Shown: positions 6,301 to 6,702 of the stretch, in pieces
Layout of the letters: each line of letters starts with the position of its first letter
Numbering within the stretch: position 1 is the first letter of the stretch
Assembly: GCA_903832165.1 (NCBI GenBank)
Contig: CAILAQ010000383.1
Coordinates: 1 to 6,702, forward strand
DNA length: 6,702 nt
Direction of reading: 5' to 3'
Source: an uncultured Bacteroidota bacterium
GTDB taxonomy: Bacteria > Bacteroidota > Bacteroidia > Bacteroidales > UBA12481
Made by a program: the position numbers and the translations under genes
Notes under the pieces: model-generated
Database searches by the model: none
The model's input: the letters and a program-made list of their open reading frames with translations, nothing else
What the model was told of the DNA's origin: nothing

Positions 6301-6702
6301 TTCTGATCTTGACATCTTCCTGGTTGATCCACTGGGAACTAAAGCCATGCTTTTATCCTCTGATAACGGCGGAAACGGCAACAACTATACCAGTACGGTT
6401 TTCCAGACAACTGCATCCAATCCGATAACTTCGGGTTCTTCACCTTTCACCGGAACATTCCTGCCTGAAGGTTCCATGACGACTGTTCCCGACCGGACAG
6501 GTGCCACAGGCGGCAACAGTTACAGCGCAGTAGTCCCTGCAAATGCCTTGAATGGAGCACCTATAGATGGCAGATGGACACTAAGGGTTTTTGATGATAA
6601 CAGCGGCAATAGTGGAATCCTGGTCAATTGGTCATTATCCATTACAAAACTGGTCGACAATGGGTTTACGACAACTATTAACGGACCCCAGACGATCAGT
6701 GC
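3371..6702 (+). CDS. Giant multidomain surface adhesin (SprB-like, Ig/PKD-like, P-domain), 3' end outside the window
   Basis: Open for 1110 codons with no stop before the window edge. Residues 1-35 form a signal peptide: K10/R14, a hydrophobic core at 15-29, and cleavage after ASA before QC. Domains in order: SprB-like repeats about 37-116 and 117-191; a putative-Ig (He_PIG-like) domain 194-284 with the ALPAGVTG and ITGTPTTSGTFSYTV pattern; two nearly identical Ig-like units 285-373 and 374-462; PKD-like domains about 463-547 and 548-643; two Ig_7-like domains about 644-724 and 725-802 sharing SYWTDA and YIKG; another Ig/PKD-like domain 803-892; and a P-domain about 931-1093. Composition is rich in Thr, Ser, Gly and Ala with about one cysteine pair per domain, as in type IX-secreted adhesins. 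A C-terminal sorting domain is expected beyond the edge but not seen. The start is uncertain: GTG 3371 is the best choice, and an ATG at 3382 runs straight into TAA. Adhesion or gliding is inferred from family only. Confidence 0.85.
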   Translation, partial: MSYSCNSYQKATLRFITLLGILVWILVFCPKQASAQCTASGTVTTPILCKGGTATVTITAAGGKTPYSFTFNGQTNSTGVFSGVSADITQPYSVTDALGCGPVTGIIIVNEPEAVTFNPGSVITGTCLGTDDGKIVISASGGTGTISYSINPDTGSQSPSGTFNNLTAQTYTIIATDQNLCSATTSFTVGTIPNSIITLSTSPGTLAQTVCSGSIIDQIAFSIGGSGTGASITAGALPAGVTGAFNAGLFFITGTPTTSGTFSYTVTTSGQCTQASISGTLTVKPILPVSISINGSANPVCAGTSVTYTATPINGGTTPAYQWKVNDTNQGTNSSTFNYVPVNSDIITVVLTSSEACTSGSPATSNSLSMTVNPILPVSVSIVRSANPVCAGTSVTYTATPINGGTTPAYQWKVNGTNQGTNSSTFNYAPVNSDIITVVLTSSEACTSGSPATSNSLSMTVNPIPTVTSPGPQSFCNGVVTAVIPLSGTPAGVVFDISGGASIGLTNRTGVTEIPSFAAIKNIAVITLTPRANGCTGLPVTFTATVNAIPNVSSSPASQTICSDQTTGITINSTTGGATFSWAVGAIVPAGSITGAISGSGSSITQHLTNITSANATVTYVITPSANGCNGSPLNVVITVKPTPNLVINDPAPGCSPVTIDLTAPAVTAGSSAGLIYSYWTDATATTSLPLPGAVVNGTYYIKGSDPVTGCSSIKPVHAMVNSALVLVINNPSPVCAPATVNITSAAITAGSTPGLTLSYWTDAAATISYATPTTADDDTFYIKGTSGSCSVIKPVTVSVYSTLGIPVFSLGSSSSSCKGAAPITYTATATNSMSITYSLDAASLASGNTINANNGQVTFSAGWVGTSLITATATGCGAPTQAIHTVKVNIPPTVTLSASTAGPVCEGTSINLTVTNSIGTAMQTFTGTSGNINLAIPNNNNNAYSYSGITLSGSGGSSLATTDVIMITVNITHNTDSDLDIFLVDPLGTKAMLLSSDNGGNGNNYTSTVFQTTASNPITSGSSPFTGTFLPEGSMTTVPDRTGATGGNSYSAVVPANALNGAPIDGRWTLRVFDDNSGNSGILVNWSLSITKLVDNGFTTTINGPQTIS
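4223..4489 (+). repeat. Tandem Ig-like domain repeat, unit 1 (267 bases, 89 residues)
   Basis: First unit of an exact-period in-frame duplication coding for an Ig-like domain. It contains NPVCAGTSVTYTATP, AYQWKVN and SSEACTSG, with two cysteines that may form a disulfide. Its first 36 bases differ from unit 2 at 11 positions, whereas the remaining 231 differ at only 9, changing just two residues in that part (D to G, V to A). Confidence 0.95.
4490..4756 (+). repeat. Tandem Ig-like domain repeat, unit 2 (267 bases, 89 residues)
   Basis: Second unit, directly abutting the first. Bases 4682-4763 are identical to 4415-4496 (82 bases), extending slightly into the next domain. Most differences between the units are synonymous third-position changes, which points to a recent duplication or gene conversion under selection for the protein sequence. 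The array is a likely site of copy-number change by recombination. Confidence 0.95.
6161..6649 (+). other. Proprotein-convertase P-domain within the adhesin (residues about 931-1093)
   Basis: The stretch begins INLAIPNNN and runs through VNITHNTDSDLDIFLVDPLG, KAMLLSSDNGG, NYTSTVFQTTA, SPFTGTFLPEG and GRWTLRVFDDNSGNSGILV to NWSLSIT. This is the full order of landmarks of the P-domain family (PF01483), a jelly-roll module usually found after subtilisin-like or metalloprotease domains. Here it follows adhesin repeats and no protease domain is present in the visible part. The flanking sequence (GPVCEGTSINLTVTNS before, NGFTTTINGPQTIS after) looks like parts of an Ig/PKD-like domain. Confidence 0.85.

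Overview
The window looks like chromosome of a Bacteroidota bacterium. The evidence is protein content: a FISUMP-family secreted protein, SprB-like repeats, and Bacteroidota-type Ig/PKD-like sandwich domains. Promoter -7 boxes resemble TAnnTTTG and Shine-Dalgarno signals are weak. No species-level call is possible. Nothing here is a tRNA, rRNA, CRISPR array, IS element or phage gene.

Layout: 1-190 is AT-rich, gene-free DNA with a weak terminator-like hairpin for the gene to its right. 191-2728 (minus) is one complete gene for an 845-residue secreted protein with two FISUMP domains and four beta-sandwich modules. 2729-3370 is a divergent intergenic region of about 640 bases. It holds a likely promoter for the minus-strand gene, a weaker candidate for the plus-strand gene, and two adjacent plus-strand intrinsic terminators that serve no obvious gene. 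3371-6702 (plus) is the first 1110 codons of a giant Thr/Ser/Gly-rich cell-surface protein that runs off the right end. It carries a signal peptide, two SprB-like repeats, about eight further Ig/PKD-like domains (two of them a nearly identical 267-base tandem duplication) and a proprotein-convertase P-domain.

Both proteins are predicted to be exported and built from extracellular adhesion-type modules, and their genes are divergent neighbours. A role at the cell surface (adhesion, gliding or polymer binding) is a family-level inference; no substrate or partner can be read from the sequence.

The points most worth a second look are: the missing ATG for the giant adhesin, with an ATG-TAA start-stop lying exactly where the start would be expected; the orphan tandem terminators; the recent in-frame domain duplication; and the P-domain sitting inside an adhesin with no protease in view. 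I see no clear evidence of a wholly new biological system.
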